From: Cryptomeria japonica
Taxonomy: Eukaryota; Streptophyta; Pinopsida; Cupressales; Cupressaceae
DNA: 64,000 nt
Direction of reading: 5' to 3'
NCBI RefSeq assembly: GCF_030272615.1
Contig: NC_081410.1
Coordinates: 124,183,140 to 124,247,139 of the forward strand
The translations under genes were made by a program, and so were the position numbers. A model generated the notes under the pieces. It searched no databases. It saw only the letters and a list, made by a program, of their open reading frames with translations, and was not told the origin of the DNA. Each line of letters begins with the position of its first letter. Position 1 is the first letter of the stretch. Below, one piece after another: positions 56,794 to 64,000 of the stretch.

Positions 56794-59700
56794 CTATAGA
56801 GTTTTGTGATACGCTTGAATATGCTCAAGAGCGTTTATACGCTGTTCATCAAGCATCTCAAGCTGTTGAAGTCGTTGTTCTCTATAGGAGTCATCATCTA
56901 CTATACCTTTAAGAGAAACCCTAAGTGATGGAATTTCTAACTCTAAGGGCATAATAGCGTCAGCACCATAAACAAGATTATAAGGAGTAGTTCCCGTAGC
57001 AATTCGTACACTCGTTCGGTAAGCCCAAAGAGCATAGATTAGCTGGTTACTCCAATCCTTACCATGCTTATTTACGGTTTTACGAAGAATTTGCTCAATT
57101 ATCTTATTGGATGATTCGGCTTGACCATTTGACTGAGGGTAATACGGTGTAGAAAATCGATGTTTGATATAATACTTCTCAAGGAATTTCTTCACATCCT
57201 TGTTTTTAAACGATGTTCCATTATCTGAGATAATAGTGGAAGGTATCCCAAATCGAGAAATAATGTTTTCTAGAAGAAATTGACAAATCACTTCAGCAGT
57301 AGTTGAGCGAAGGGGAATAGCCTCTACCCACTTTGTAAAGTAATCTGTTGCGGTTATAATGAAGGTGTGTCCTTGAGATGAAGGAGGAGAGATTTTTCCA
57401 ATAAGATCCAAACCCCATGCGGAGAAGGGCCAAGAAGCTACTTGAGAGCGAAGTTCTTGGGCAGGAGCATGAATCAGGTTATTGTGTTGTTGACATTGGT
57501 GACATTTCTTAACAAATGAAAAGGAATCCTTCTGCATAGTTTGCCAATAGTATCCCATACGAAGCAACCTATGAACCAGGGATTTGCCCCCAAAATGCCC
57601 CCCACAGGCACCCGAATGTGCCTCTTCAAGGGCAATAGGGATTTCTGACTTGTTAAGACAACGAAGAAGAAGACCATCATAACCCCTTCGATAAAGGACA
57701 TTGGAAAGGATGATATACCTAGCAGACAGCTTGCGGATTCTAGCCCTAGTGTTCCTATTAGCAGAATTAGGGAAGGTACCATCGGTCAAATATCGTACGA
57801 TATGCGAGAACCATTCATCCGAATCTACAAAGTCACAACATGTTACCAAACTAGAATCATCTTCAATAGCTGGAGAAATAAGATTGTGAATAACGAAGTT
57901 AAGATCGACCAAAGGGTCCTCTAAAGATACTAACGAAGCCACACATGCCATTGCATCCGCATGTCGATTATCTTTTCGAGGAACAGGTTCCATGGTATAA
58001 GAATCGAAATTTTGTAATAAAGATATAGCAAGGTCTTTATATTGTGATAATTTGTCTTGTTTTGCTTGATATATTCCTGTTACTTGTCTTATAATCAATT
58101 GCGAATCTCCATAGATATGTATGTGTTTTATATTAAGAGCTAAGGCTGCTTTTATTCCTGCTATAAGAGCCTCATACTCAGCAATGTTATTGGTGCACAG
58201 GAAATTTAGACGATATGACAAGGGAATAGGTTTCTTTGTAGGAGAAATCAGAACAACACCTGCCCCCGATCCCGTACGACACTTAGAGCCATCAAAGAAT
58301 AACTCCCAAGTTTCATCTTTCTCTATAGAAAGAATGAAGTCATCAGGAAAGGACTCAGGGTTGGGGAAGAAAAAAGGTGAAGGAGCCTCAACTAAGTGAT
58401 CAGTCAACGCTTGTCCTTTAATTGCTCTTTGTGAAACAAATTTAAGGTCAAATTCAGTTAACATCATAACCCACTTAGCGAGACGTCTTGATAAATCAGT
58501 CTTAGAGAAAAGATGCTTCAACGGATCAAACTTAACCATGACGTGGACTTCTGAATTTAAAAGATAATGTCTCAATTTCTGAGTCGCAAACACCACAGCC
58601 AAGCATTGTCTTTCTATCACAGAATACCGGGTCTCATAATCGAGTAAGGTACGACTTATGTAATACACCGGACACTCCTTACCATCTTTATCATGTTGTG
58701 CTAACAATGCTGCGAGAGCATGAGAAGAAGCAGCTGTATACAGGATAAAGGGTTTAGAAGGTTCGGCAGGCTGAAGAATAGGAGGACTAGTCAAATACAC
58801 TTTTAAATCTTCAAATGCTTGTTGACAATCCTCATTCCACTGAAAAGTGATATCCTTTTTAAGAAGTTGAGTAAAAGGAAAGGTATGATCCGCAAGTTGA
58901 GACACAAACCTACGAATAGCTTGAATCTTTCCTTGTAAGCTTTTAAGTTGAGAAACATTTCGAGGAGGTGGCATGTTAACAATAGCATCTATTTTCTTAG
59001 TGTCCACCTCAATCCCATGATGCGAAACTATGAATCCTAATAGTTTTCCACTATCCACACCAAAAACACATTTTCGGGGATTCAAGCGCATGTGATATTT
59101 ACGAATTCTTTCAAAGATTTGACGAAGGACTTTAACATGATCCATGCAAAGAAAGGATTTAGCCAAAATATCATCAACATAATCTTCTAAAATCTTATGC
59201 ATATAATCATGAAAGATAAGGGTCATCGCTCGTTGATAAGTTGCACCGGCGTTTTTTAGTCCAAAAGGCATCATTATCCAACAAAACGTACCCCAAGGAG
59301 TGGTGAAAGCGGTTTTGTATTGATCTTGAGGGTTAATGAAAATTTGATTATAGCCTGAAAAACCATCCATCAAGGATAAGAGGGCATGTCCTGCCGTAGA
59401 ATCAACTATCATATCAATGTTTGGAAGAGGGAAATCATCTTTTAAAGAAGCCTTATTTAGATCCCGAAAGTCGGTACACATTCTTATTTTGTTATCTGGT
59501 TTAGCCACAGCGACAATGTTTGAAATCCAGGGGGAATAGTCAATAGAGCGGATAAATCCAGCCTCCAATAACTTTTCAATCTCAACTTTAACAAGCAGAG
59601 CTATCTTAGGATTCATTTTTTGAATCTTTTGTTTCACGGGCTTAGCATCAGGTACTAAGACGATATTATGAGTAACAATCTTAGGATCTATACCAGGCAT

Positions 59701-61176
59701 GTCAGAATATGCCCAAGCAAAGATCTCAGGGAATTCATGCAATAGCTCTTCATATTGTTTCTGTTCCTCTTCATCCAAACATTTTCCAATTTTAATGATT
59801 TTCTCTTTATTGCAAGGATCCATCTTAACCTCAAGGGTATCACTTATGAGAAGATTACTTTGTTGAGGAGTATCCTTTAACTGAGGGAATTCTTTCACAA
59901 TCTTATCATTATCAATCTCTTTTCCAAAATAAGCTTCAGTGTTCAAACAATAAGGGAGTCCCCTATTGTGATGATAACGAGGAAGAGTGTCATAGGCTCC
60001 CAAGAACTCAGCTAAAGCATCGTCGGTAGGGAAGATATCTAGAGCACAATCACCCGAAGAATCCTCATCAATATACTCAGGGTGTTGTATTGATAAAGAT
60101 GTAGAGATAGCATTAACACTAATGCATGGTCTTTTAGAGGCTTTAGTACGTCTGCAGGGATTATAACCAAGACCAAAGGCATAATTGTGAAAATTAGTCT
60201 CTAGGGGAACTCTAATCCCTTGTTCATTAGCACCACAACCTTTTCCATGATATCCATGCTTAGCAAAAATGCGAAAACCACGACCAGAGCGATCAGCCAT
60301 TTCAGGAAAAGAAGGTGGTTTTTCATAAGACAAAGAATCAAACTCTTCATAGTTATAGATGTGAGAAGAGGAAGTTTGAGAAGCGGCCACAAAATTATTA
60401 CTCATAGCTTCAGGCAGGGTTGATTGTCTTTTAGTTTCTTCTTTCTGTTCAACTTTGTGATTTTCAGCTTCTTCCTTCTTTTCAACTTTAAGTTCTTTAG
60501 AAGGAACCTTATATTCACCTACAAAAGTAGGGTTAAAATCAAGAGATCCCCAATCATCTTCTACGAGAACCTTCTCAGGATCAAAATCCTTTTTATGTGT
60601 AGTTTCAAGCCGAGAAGGATCTTCCTTAGGAATTCCAGATTCATCCCAAGGGTTTTGATCATCGGAAAGCGAAGACTCATCGATAGGTTTCTTGTTTAAA
60701 GAGTCATCACTAGACGAGGATGGCTTAGAAGAATCTCCTTTAGATGTTTGTAGACAAGCTTGAAAATTAGTATCTCCCATCAAAGTATATGTCTTATTGT
60801 TATAGATGAATTTAACTTGTCTATGCAATGTAGAGGGGACAGCTTGCATGCTGTGAATCCAAGGCCTCCCTAATAACAAGTTGTATGTTAAATTTCCCGG
60901 CATAACATGGATAGGAGTAGGCAAAGTAACAGGTCCCACTGTGAGAGGTAAGGTGATAATACCCAATGAAGTCTTAGCCACATTGTCAAAGCCACGAATA
61001 GAACGAGAGTCAGGCTCCATAAGAGATGTATCCACATTCATCTTATGCAATAGATTGATGCTACACACATTAAGGCCAGAGCCATTATCTACTAGTGTTC
61101 GTCTTATAGCAGTGTCTTTCATGACAACCACAATCATCAAGGGGTCATATTGTTGTTGGACTTCACTAGTAGGCAA
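56794..61176 (-). CDS. Gypsy pol: protease, RT, two RNase H, integrase
   Basis: A 1,460-residue frame with no internal stop. Residues 28-34 hold the protease site VDNGSG (catalytic D30). A G-patch-like block lies at about 294-340. RT spans about 535-720 with RDLNKAS and YVDD at 666-669. The first RNase H (about 808-930) has lost its catalytic D (YTAAS). A second RNase H (about 955-1085) keeps D962, E1002, D1024 and D1074. Integrase has the H1187/H1194/C1225/C1228 finger and D1257, D1318, E1354 with 35 residues between the last two. This double RNase H is typical of Tat. The coding frame starts before the listed TTG, in the -1 phase to gag. A TAG at 56794 separates it from the integrase tail. 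Confidence 0.92.
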   Translation of the reverse strand: MPTSEVQQQYDPLMIVVVMKDTAIRRTLVDNGSGLNVCSINLLHKMNVDTSLMEPDSRSIRGFDNVAKTSLGIITLPLTVGPVTLPTPIHVMPGNLTYNLLLGRPWIHSMQAVPSTLHRQVKFIYNNKTYTLMGDTNFQACLQTSKGDSSKPSSSSDDSLNKKPIDESSLSDDQNPWDESGIPKEDPSRLETTHKKDFDPEKVLVEDDWGSLDFNPTFVGEYKVPSKELKVEKKEEAENHKVEQKEETKRQSTLPEAMSNNFVAASQTSSSHIYNYEEFDSLSYEKPPSFPEMADRSGRGFRIFAKHGYHGKGCGANEQGIRVPLETNFHNYAFGLGYNPCRRTKASKRPCISVNAISTSLSIQHPEYIDEDSSGDCALDIFPTDDALAEFLGAYDTLPRYHHNRGLPYCLNTEAYFGKEIDNDKIVKEFPQLKDTPQQSNLLISDTLEVKMDPCNKEKIIKIGKCLDEEEQKQYEELLHEFPEIFAWAYSDMPGIDPKIVTHNIVLVPDAKPVKQKIQKMNPKIALLVKVEIEKLLEAGFIRSIDYSPWISNIVAVAKPDNKIRMCTDFRDLNKASLKDDFPLPNIDMIVDSTAGHALLSLMDGFSGYNQIFINPQDQYKTAFTTPWGTFCWIMMPFGLKNAGATYQRAMTLIFHDYMHKILEDYVDDILAKSFLCMDHVKVLRQIFERIRKYHMRLNPRKCVFGVDSGKLLGFIVSHHGIEVDTKKIDAIVNMPPPRNVSQLKSLQGKIQAIRRFVSQLADHTFPFTQLLKKDITFQWNEDCQQAFEDLKVYLTSPPILQPAEPSKPFILYTAASSHALAALLAQHDKDGKECPVYYISRTLLDYETRYSVIERQCLAVVFATQKLRHYLLNSEVHVMVKFDPLKHLFSKTDLSRRLAKWVMMLTEFDLKFVSQRAIKGQALTDHLVEAPSPFFFPNPESFPDDFILSIEKDETWELFFDGSKCRTGSGAGVVLISPTKKPIPLSYRLNFLCTNNIAEYEALIAGIKAALALNIKHIHIYGDSQLIIRQVTGIYQAKQDKLSQYKDLAISLLQNFDSYTMEPVPRKDNRHADAMACVASLVSLEDPLVDLNFVIHNLISPAIEDDSSLVTCCDFVDSDEWFSHIVRYLTDGTFPNSANRNTRARIRKLSARYIILSNVLYRRGYDGLLLRCLNKSEIPIALEEAHSGACGGHFGGKSLVHRLLRMGYYWQTMQKDSFSFVKKCHQCQQHNNLIHAPAQELRSQVASWPFSAWGLDLIGKISPPSSQGHTFIITATDYFTKWVEAIPLRSTTAEVICQFLLENIISRFGIPSTIISDNGTSFKNKDVKKFLEKYYIKHRFSTPYYPQSNGQAESSNKIIEQILRKTVNKHGKDWSNQLIYALWAYRTSVRIATGTTPYNLVYGADAIMPLELEIPSLRVSLKGIVDDDSYREQRLQQLEMLDEQRINALEHIQAYHKTL

Positions 61177-62126
61177 CTCATCTTGCGAAACACAATTTGA
61201 GGTTTAGGATTCATCACAGAGTTAACAAAAGATGCTATATTACTAGATGTATTCGGTGGAGGAACATTCAAATCTTTCAAGGCATCTTGCAACATTCCAT
61301 GATAAGCGGAAGAAGTTTGAATCAAATCCCAAAGGGATATCTTAGCAGGGGTAGCTTTGAGCTGTTCTATGAGATCATATTCCTTACCCATAACTTGCGA
61401 AATACGGGGAGCTTGAGGAAGAATTGGTTGAGGATTAGGAAGCGAAACTGGAATAACAGGAGGAGGATTAGGTTGCTTATTATTTCTGGTATGATAAGTA
61501 TGGGCAACCGCATGATAACTCTCTCTAGTTATTTGCTTAGCATAATTGTAAGGACTTGTAGGTTGTCTTCCTTGTACAGTAATGATTGGTTTATTCGGAG
61601 TACAAAAGGAATCATGATCATATCTCCCTTGAACAGTAATGAGAGGAGTCTTAGGAATTTGAAAGGTGGGAGAAGGATAAGCACCTTGGACTTCAAAGAG
61701 AGGCTTGTTATATTCATTCAAATTTATCATGTTAACCAACTTAGAGGTCTTGTTTTTGTTTATAGGTTTCGACAAAGCCACCAAGTCATCAAGAGCATCA
61801 TCCAACAAAGCATAATCATATCGGTTAAAGGGTTTGTCTTTTGATTCAAAAGGAGACATCTCCTCATAGAGGGGATTATTGAAAACAACCATGTTACTAG
61901 ATTCAGGAGAAGAGTGGATAGGAATGTATCCTTGAGAGGAATCATTCAACTTATCTTTCTCATCACACCTAAATGGCATAGTAACAAGGTTTATCAGTTT
62001 TTGGTAAAATGAAGGTTTAGCATCCTTAGGGTTTAAAAACTCATCTAAAGCTTCATCTAATTCATCTTGGCTATACTCATAATAATCATCAAATGCATGA
62101 ACATTTTGCAAATAAAAATCTGACAT
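61137..62126 (-). CDS. Gag-like protein without visible capsid
   Basis: The frame opens upstream, but I choose ATG at 62126 (MSDFYLQN), since the codons before it are a low-complexity lysine run in the leader; the protein is then 329 residues. The N-terminal 50 residues are acidic (DDYYEYSQDELDEALDEFL). The middle has three loose repeats around FEVQGAY, ITVQGRY and ITVQGRQ, then a proline-rich segment. The last 80 residues (YDLIEQLKATPAKISLWDLIQTSS...) match the conserved end of plant Tat gag just before protease. No capsid core and no CCHC knuckle were seen. The frame overlaps pol in the -1 phase. Confidence 0.75.
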   Translation of the reverse strand: MSDFYLQNVHAFDDYYEYSQDELDEALDEFLNPKDAKPSFYQKLINLVTMPFRCDEKDKLNDSSQGYIPIHSSPESSNMVVFNNPLYEEMSPFESKDKPFNRYDYALLDDALDDLVALSKPINKNKTSKLVNMINLNEYNKPLFEVQGAYPSPTFQIPKTPLITVQGRYDHDSFCTPNKPIITVQGRQPTSPYNYAKQITRESYHAVAHTYHTRNNKQPNPPPVIPVSLPNPQPILPQAPRISQVMGKEYDLIEQLKATPAKISLWDLIQTSSAYHGMLQDALKDLNVPPPNTSSNIASFVNSVMNPKPQIVFRKMSCLLVKSNNNMTP

Positions 62127-62278
62127 TTTGAAAAGATTGCATACAATTGAAACACACAATGCAAAGAAACACAAGTTCTCTTTCTTTTTTTTTTTCTTTT
62201 TTTCTCTTTTAATGAAAAACACACTAAATCTAGATCTAGATCTAACAAATACAATGCAAGAGGAAGCAATGATAGATT

Positions 62279-62294
62279 CACGTCGAGTTCACCA
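62279..62294 (-). other. Primer-binding site of the PMD Gypsy
   Basis: The minus strand reads TGGTGAACTCGACGTG, three bases (TTT) after the LTR end. It matches the site of the gag-only Gypsy at 7508-7520 in the first 8 bases and 12 of 13. Confidence 0.7.
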
Positions 62295-62629
62295 AAATGT
62301 GTAGGGAAAAAAAAGCGAGACTAGGACAATGTACCCTAATCCTAACTTTTGACACACATTGCGGAATACGAAAGAGCCTAGAGATATCGCACGGTTGGCT
62401 ACTTCTTTTGGTGAAAGAGAGAGCCACGGGATATCTATTAGGATTTCTATTCCCTTGTTGAAGTTGAAAAGCTAAAATGATACAAGTTCAAACCCTAACC
62501 TCAAAATGTAAGTATGAACTAGTAACCAATTTGCAGAATTGAGATTAAACAATGAACAGCTGTAAATGTAAGGATAAAATAGGAATGCAGATATGTACCC
62601 GGAGTCAGAATCGGACTGAAAATGTTCGG

Positions 62630-62900
62630 GACAGGGGTGCGGGCGCCACTGTCCTGAAAACTGCACCAGAAACCACTGTTTTGCACCCTGAAACACTGTC
62701 TGGAAACTGCCGGAAAGCTGTCTGTCCGGAGGACCAGGGCGCCCAGCGCCTCTGTCCCAGGGACCAGGGCGCCCAGCGCCCCTGTCCTGGCAGGACCAGG
62801 GCGCCCAGTGCCCCTGTCCCGGTCTTCTGAGCTGCAATTGCACACAGAGTTCTATCTTTGTCTCCTCTTTCCGGATCTGTGTCCCGCGGCGGCGTCCGAA
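62630..62900. repeat. GC-rich repeat block in the LTR leader
   Basis: Three to four irregular units of GGACCAGGGCGCCCAGCGCC followed by TCTGTCC/CCTGTCC (62730-62820) plus flanking GC-rich sequence. Two of the units are absent from the 3' LTR. The core GGGACCAGGGCGCCC is the reverse complement of the repeat core in the PMD intron (53457-53621). Confidence 0.8.
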
Positions 62901-62941
62901 TCCCGAAACCTGCAATAATATCTGAAAAGGGGGAAGGGCGG

Positions 62942-62949
62942 CTATATAG
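62942..62949 (-). promoter_or_regulatory. TATA box in the 5' LTR
   Basis: CTATATAG, a palindromic TATA element, in the sequence GGCTATATAGGG. The same element is at 51683-51690 in the other LTR. Transcription should start about 30 bases to the left and run leftward through the GC-rich block, primer site and gag. Confidence 0.6.
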
Positions 62950-63964
62950 GGTTTTGCCTTAGTCAAACCCCCGCTTCGGTGATTTCCACCTCCACGAATA
63001 GCCAAGTTGTTTTGTAAAATGTATTGTGTGTGCAGACCTAGTGTGTGTGCAAGGTCCAAAATGCAAGAAAGCAAACTAGAGCAACCTAGAAAGTAAACCC
63101 TAATTGCTTGTAAATGATAATGCAAATGCTCTAAATCAAGATGCAATGTGATCTAAAGCATGAACAAATGATATATCAAAGCTTATGTAAGGACATGAAA
63201 ACAATATGAAATCATACCCAACCCTCAAGGGAGGAGTACAAGCCAATCTTCAGTCGGTAATCTCCTATTGTTCTTCAATGTCTTCCAAGCCCTAATTGGA
63301 TGAATGAATGAATTTGATAGATGCTTGATAGAATGATGTTTAGTGTTGTTGAAGTCTTCAAAGATCTGCTCTTTCCCTGCATATGAAGTTCCTGGAAACA
63401 AAAATCGGATCCCTTCAAATGAGGAAAGAGAGCTTTTATGTATGAAACCCTAGGTCGTAAATGCGTATTTTGGCCAACCTAGAGATTGAATATCCCACCA
63501 ATTTCTTGGGGTTAAGCTTTATTTTATGATTGGATCGTGCTCCCAAAATTTTGGGAAAAATGTCCGGGACCATGTTGCATGGGCGCCATGGTCCCGACAA
63601 CTTTTCACCAAATTTTCAGGGCCGTCGGATATGATGATTTTAGAGAGAATCCCGAAGTTACAGGTGATTTCGAGATGTTTTGACCCCGAAACCAAGCCCC
63701 CAAGTTCGAAATAGGACTTAATTAGGGTTTTTGATTAAGTGGTGTGTTGGAGGAATAAAATGCGAAGGGCGCGCTTTAGTGAAAGGGCCCAACTTTATGA
63801 TGTAGAGCATGATGAAGTAAGACCTTAGACCTAATTAATTTGATCAATTAAGTGCTTAAGGAGAAATGCAATGCAGAATGCAAAATGCACTAAGGCGGGT
63901 GCTAAACTAGGTGCGAAATTGTACCACCCTAGCGAGTGCGTACAATTTACGACGCTACAATTCT

Positions 63965-64000
63965 GTTCCTCCGAATGGACCAATTACTACATATGAGATC
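63965..64000 (+). pseudogene. Continuation of the split Copia gag
   Basis: The first bases after the duplicated ATTCT encode VPPNGPITTYE, which joins in sense to the fragment ending at 51140. The rest of this Copia lies beyond the window. Confidence 0.75.

Larger units (their letters stand above)
51141..63959 (-). mobile_element. Young Tat-like Gypsy with antisense PMD gene
   Basis: A 12,819-bp element with LTRs at 51141-52700 (3') and 62298-63959 (5'), read on the minus strand. A perfect 5-bp duplication ATTCT flanks it (51136-51140, 63960-63964). It holds primer site, gag, a 1,460-residue pol polyprotein and polypurine tract in normal order. Between pol and the 3' LTR lies a spliced-type gene on the opposite strand encoding a plant mobile domain protein. 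The LTRs differ by only about three substitutions and one 102-base gap, so it is the youngest element here. The double RNase H and the G-patch place pol in the Tat/Ogre group. Confidence 0.93.
62298..63959 (-). repeat. 5' LTR of the PMD Gypsy
   Basis: It has 1,662 bases, with the same ends as the other LTR. The GC-rich block (62630-62900) lies just downstream of its TATA box, so it is part of the transcribed leader. The 224-codon frame 62472-63146 crosses TATA and leader and is not called as a gene. Confidence 0.93.

Noticed and set aside
62472-63146. A 224-codon minus-strand frame in the 5' LTR (and its 190-codon twin at 51315-51887)
   Set aside because: Both are the same LTR sequence, cross the TATA box and GC repeat block, and show no domain. 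Their length reflects the GC-rich repeat being free of stops.

Overview
The window is plant nuclear DNA made almost entirely of nested LTR retrotransposons, most of them decayed. I find no host gene, tRNA, rRNA or CRISPR array. Copia and Ty3/Gypsy elements with plant-type tRNA-Met primer sites, solo and truncated LTRs, plant mobile domain (PMD) coding sequence, stop-riddled but frame-preserved ORFs and long AT-rich gaps suggest a large gymnosperm (conifer-like) genome. The species call is inference only.

Layout. 1-3375: 3' end and LTR of a + strand Copia element, then pieces of two more LTRs. 3376-7399: AT-rich internal DNA, primer site and LTR of a minus-strand element. 7400-28842: a Gypsy element that kept gag and protease-like sequence but shows no reverse transcriptase or integrase. 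It is interrupted by a complete minus-strand Copia (9583-16635, target duplication GCCCT), a retroposed 1.45 kb cDNA (17822-19271, 12-bp duplication) and a 4.8 kb solo LTR (21800-26619, duplication GAAGA). 28843-39749: three overlapping minus-strand Copia remnants, one with an approximately 1,100-codon accessory frame next to its 3' LTR. 39750-49587: a Gypsy deletion derivative with a chromodomain Gypsy (39880-46074) inserted in its 5' LTR. 49607 to the window end: a + strand Copia split in gag by the youngest element.

The youngest element, 51141-63959, is the centrepiece. It is a Tat-like Gypsy of 12.8 kb with near-identical LTRs and a perfect ATTCT target duplication. On the minus strand it carries an unusual gag without visible capsid or zinc knuckle and a 1,460-residue protease, G-patch, RT, double RNase H and integrase polyprotein. 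On the opposite strand, between pol and the 3' LTR, it carries a PMD gene with plant-style introns, an acidic linker and a four-unit coiled-coil repeat. A GC-rich motif is repeated in its LTR leader and, on the other strand, in the first PMD intron.

The gag-only Gypsy (7400-28842) and the PMD Gypsy share the same primer-binding and polypurine-tract sequences, so the second could plausibly supply enzymes to relatives of the first. That partnership is an inference from shared cis-signals.
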